45,733 bases of DNA from Facklamia sp050409585 (GTDB lineage Bacteria; Bacillota; Bacilli; Lactobacillales; Aerococcaceae): contig NZ_JBNUPE010000015.1 in the NCBI RefSeq assembly GCF_050409585.1, positions 1 through 45,733 on the forward strand, read 5' to 3'. A model generated the notes under the pieces. The model made no database searches. It was not told the origin of the DNA and saw nothing but the letters and a program-made list of their open reading frames with translations. This document shows, one piece after another, positions 43,835-45,733 of the stretch (position 1 is its first letter; each line of letters begins with the position of its first letter). The translations under genes were made by a program, and so were the position numbers.

Positions 43835-43905
43835 AGCGGGTGAGGAGAATCGAACTCCCGACAACAGCTTGGAAGGCTGTGGTTTTACCACTAAACTACA
43901 CCCGC
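43835..43905 (-). tRNA. tRNA-Gly (TCC)
   Basis: Cloverleaf with acceptor GCGGGTG/CACCCGC and anticodon TCC. Identical to the copy at 44509-44579. Last tRNA of the cluster. Confidence 0.95.
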
Positions 43906-43912
43906 AAGTATA

Positions 43913-43985
43913 CGGTCCGGACGGGATTTGAACCCGCGATCTCCTGCGTGACAGGCAAGCATGTTAACCCCTACACCACCGGACC
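43913..43985 (-). tRNA. tRNA-Asp (GTC)
   Basis: Acceptor GGTCCGG/CCGGACC, discriminator G, anticodon GTC in CCTGTCACG. Confidence 0.95.
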
Positions 43986-44004
43986 AAGATAAAAACTAAA
44001 AAAA

Positions 44005-44077
<73 letters not shown>

Positions 44078-44089
44078 ATAATATTAAAA

Positions 44090-44179
44090 AGGAGGATGTG
44101 GGATTCGAACCCACGCGCGCTCTTACACGCCTGACGGTTTTCAAGACCGTTCCCTTCAGCCGGACTTGGGTAATCCTCC
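44090..44179 (-). tRNA. tRNA-Ser (TGA)
   Basis: Class II tRNA with a long variable arm, acceptor GGAGGAT/ATCCTCC, anticodon TGA. Differs from the copy at 44590 by one base in the D arm (CCGGACTT versus CCGAACTT). Confidence 0.93.
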
Positions 44180-44191
44180 ATTAAATTGTAA

Positions 44192-44263
44192 TGACCCGTA
44201 CGGGACTCGAACCCGTGTTACCGCCGTGAAAGGGCGGTGTCTTAACCGCTTGACCAACGGGCC
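44192..44263 (-). tRNA. tRNA-Glu (TTC)
   Basis: Acceptor GGCCCGT/ACGGGTC and anticodon TTC in CCCTTTCACGG. Confidence 0.94.
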
Positions 44264-44298
44264 AATATCAAAACTCATTGGCAAGTATATAAGAATAA

Positions 44299-44388
44299 CG
44301 GAGAAGGAGGGATTTGAACCCTCGCGCCGGTATAAACCGACCTACACCCTTAGCAGGGGCGCCTCTTCAGCCACTTGAGTACTTCCCC
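44299..44388 (-). tRNA. tRNA-Ser (GCT)
   Basis: Class II tRNA with a long variable arm, anticodon GCT in CTGCTAAGG, discriminator G. Confidence 0.94.
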
Positions 44389-44423
44389 ATGAGCCAATTC
44401 AAAATAACAATTAATTATTGCTA

Positions 44424-44497
<74 letters not shown>

Positions 44498-44508
44498 ATT
44501 ATCAATAA

Positions 44509-44579
44509 AGCGGGTGAGGAGAATCGAACTCCCGACAACAGCTTGGAAGGCTGTGGTTTTACCACTAAACTACACCCGC
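44509..44579 (-). tRNA. tRNA-Gly (TCC), second copy
   Basis: Identical in sequence to 43835-43905. Together with the preceding Ser gene it points to duplication within the cluster. Confidence 0.95.
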
Positions 44580-44589
44580 ATATTCTCAA

Positions 44590-44679
44590 AGGAGGATGTG
44601 GGATTCGAACCCACGCGCGCTCTTACACGCCTGACGGTTTTCAAGACCGTTCCCTTCAGCCGAACTTGGGTAATCCTCC
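44590..44679 (-). tRNA. tRNA-Ser (TGA), second copy
   Basis: Nearly identical to 44090-44179, with one substitution in the D arm. Confidence 0.93.
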
Positions 44680-44710
44680 GTTAACCAATGGCAAAATCCA
44701 TAATGCATAA

Positions 44711-44784
44711 TGGACCTTGTAGGACTCGAACCTACGACCACCCCGTTATGAGCGGGGAGCTCTAACCACCTGAGCTAAAGGTCC
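44711..44784 (-). tRNA. tRNA with CAT anticodon, probably tRNA-Ile2
   Basis: Acceptor GGACCTT/AAGGTCC with anticodon CAT. The body resembles the Bacillus Ile2 tRNA, whose C34 is changed to lysidine, and differs from the elongator Met tRNA next to it. Elongator Met is the alternative. Confidence 0.8.
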
Positions 44785-44793
44785 GGCCTTAGA

Positions 44794-44867
44794 TAGCGGC
44801 GAAGGGGATCGAACCCATGACCTCCCGGGTATGAACCGGACGCTCTAGCCAGCTGAGCTACACCGCC
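44794..44867 (-). tRNA. Elongator tRNA-Met (CAT)
   Basis: Acceptor GGCGGTG/CGCCGCT, anticodon CAT in GGTTCATACCC, matching the usual Firmicutes elongator. Confidence 0.92.
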
Positions 44868-44873
44868 AAAAAA

Positions 44874-44946
44874 TGGAGAATAGCGGGATCGAACCGCTGA
44901 CCTCCTGCGTGCAAAGCAGGCGCTCTCCCAGCTGAGCTAATCCCCC
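44874..44946 (-). tRNA. tRNA-Ala (TGC)
   Basis: Anticodon TGC in CTTTGCACG, D arm AGCTCAGCTGGGAGAGC. Confidence 0.95.
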
Positions 44947-44963
44947 ATATAAGAATAAACAAA

Positions 44964-45037
44964 TCGGGAAGACAGGATTCGAACCTGCGACCCCTTGGTC
45001 CCAAACCAAGTGCTCTACCAAGCTGAGCTACTTCCCG
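44964..45037 (-). tRNA. tRNA-Pro (TGG)
   Basis: Acceptor CGGGAAG/CTTCCCG, anticodon TGG in TTTGGGACC. Confidence 0.95.
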
Positions 45038-45048
45038 TTTTACTCTAA

Positions 45049-45122
45049 TACACCCGGCAGGATTCGAACCTGCAACCGCCTGATTCGTAGTCAGGTACTC
45101 TATCCAGTTGAGCCACGGGTGC
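45049..45122 (-). tRNA. tRNA-Arg (ACG)
   Basis: Acceptor GCACCCG/CGGGTGT, anticodon ACG in GACTACGAATC; A34 is expected to become inosine. Confidence 0.94.
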
Positions 45123-45153
45123 AAAATATTTTATCATTCACAATAAAGTGAAA

Positions 45154-45239
45154 TGCCGAGGGCCGGAGTCGAACCGGCACGGTGATCACTCACCGCAGGA
45201 TTTTAAGTCCTGTGCGTCTGCCAATTCCGCCACCCCGGC
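45154..45239 (-). tRNA. tRNA-Leu (TAA)
   Basis: Class II tRNA with variable arm GGTGAGTGATCACC, anticodon TAA in GACTTAAAATC. Confidence 0.94.
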
Positions 45240-45266
45240 TTTAAAAGCCTAAATGTATCTTGGCAA

Positions 45267-45338
45267 AGCGGAAGACGGGGTTCGAACCCGCGACCCCCAC
45301 CTTGGCAAGGTGGTGTTCTACCACTGAACTACTTCCGC
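45267..45338 (-). tRNA. tRNA-Gly (GCC)
   Basis: Acceptor GCGGAAG/CTTCCGC, anticodon GCC in CTTGCCAAG. Confidence 0.95.
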
Positions 45339-45343
45339 AAAAG

Positions 45344-45416
45344 TGCCGGCTAAAGGACTTGAACCCTCGACCCTCTGATTACAAATCAGATGCTCTACCA
45401 ACTGAGCTAAGCCGGC
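45344..45416 (-). tRNA. tRNA-Thr (TGT)
   Basis: Acceptor GCCGGCT/AGCCGGC, anticodon TGT in ATTTGTAATC. Confidence 0.95.
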
Positions 45417-45468
45417 ATAATATGACTTAGGATTTTCAATTATAAATCATAAGTGATCAAAATGCAAG

Positions 45469-45550
45469 TGCGGGTGAAGGGACTTGAACCCCCACGCCCG
45501 AAGGCGCCAGATCCTAAATCTGGTGCGTCTGCCAATTCCGCCACACCCGC
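45469..45550 (-). tRNA. tRNA-Leu (TAG)
   Basis: Class II tRNA, acceptor GCGGGTG/CACCCGC, anticodon TAG in GATTTAGGATC. Confidence 0.94.
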
Positions 45551-45585
45551 AAATTAAAATTCCTTGATGTTTCCATTTAGGAATA

Positions 45586-45658
45586 TGACCCGTGCAGGAT
45601 TCGAACCTGCGACCCACTGATTAAAAGTCAGTTGCTCTACCGACTGAGCTAACGAGTC
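45586..45658 (-). tRNA. tRNA-Lys (TTT)
   Basis: Acceptor GACTCGT/ACGGGTC, anticodon TTT in GACTTTTAATC. Confidence 0.95.
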
Positions 45659-45663
45659 AAGAG

Positions 45664-45733
45664 TGGGGAATGACGGGATCGAACCGCCGACATCCTGCTT
45701 GTAAGGCAGACGCTCTCCCAGCTGAGCTAATTC
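45664..45733 (-). tRNA. tRNA-Val (TAC), partial
   Basis: Anticodon TAC in GCCTTACAAGC. The first bases of the acceptor stem lie beyond the right edge of the window. In this order (Val, Lys, Leu, Thr...) an rRNA operon usually lies just upstream. Confidence 0.92.

Overview
The window reads as a chromosomal segment of an AT-rich Gram-positive bacterium of the Lactobacillales. An Aerococcaceae- or Carnobacteriaceae-like member is my inference. The signs are strong AGGAGG ribosome sites, T-box leaders on pheST and leuS, a SAM-III (SMK box) leader on metK (typical of lactic acid bacteria), a streptococcal Ami-type oligopeptide transporter, CcpA cre sites, and the Bacillus-like gene order pepV-rsuA-murJ-leuS-mnmM.

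Layout. 1-108: ends of ISL3-type elements. 122-960: a YtxH-like stress protein and a 36-residue LPQTG mini-protein. 970-7755: oppABCDF, transcribed leftward from a cre-controlled promoter. 8121-11110: fruK-fruA, also cre-linked. 11180-13289: a thiol/selenium cluster (MetE-like protein, YedF-like protein, divergent AhpD-like protein). 13303-15876: azlCD with a HAD phosphatase, then two paralogous membrane proteins. 16183-21364: PHP phosphoesterase, AEC carrier, thioesterase, dihydrouridine synthase, SppA and an RDD protein. 21412-38111: translation, tRNA/rRNA modification and cell-wall genes (pheST, HD protein, TrmH-type methyltransferase, pepV, rsuA, murJ, leuS, GH73 autolysin, lipoprotein, mnmM). 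38181-43110: malY-type lyase, NADH peroxidase, metK and a UbiA-like membrane protein. 43145-43730: IS3 and ISL3 remnants. 43743-45733: twenty leftward tRNA genes, the last cut by the window edge.

The main discovery is that two genes that look broken are better read as selenoprotein genes. In the NADH peroxidase (39518-40876) a single in-frame TGA is codon 42, the position of the redox-active Cys42 of enterococcal NADH peroxidase, and His10 is also kept. In the MetE-like methyltransferase (11180-12367) a single in-frame TGA is codon 221. Each TGA is followed at the right distance by a short perfect hairpin with GG in its loop, as expected of a bacterial SECIS element. The MetE-like gene sits directly behind a gene for the C-terminal domain of YedF, a protein associated with selenium metabolism. 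The peroxidase has a near-perfect PerR box in its promoter region. TGA still ends murJ, so it is not a general Trp codon. No selA, selB, selC or selD lies in this window, so the claim depends on the rest of the genome.

Other points of interest are an OppA with no lipobox cysteine and a repetitive acidic tail, a MurJ with an acidic N-terminal extension of about 580 residues, a perfect 25-bp IS-type palindrome, and ISL3 remnants in the same orientation about 43.6 kb apart.
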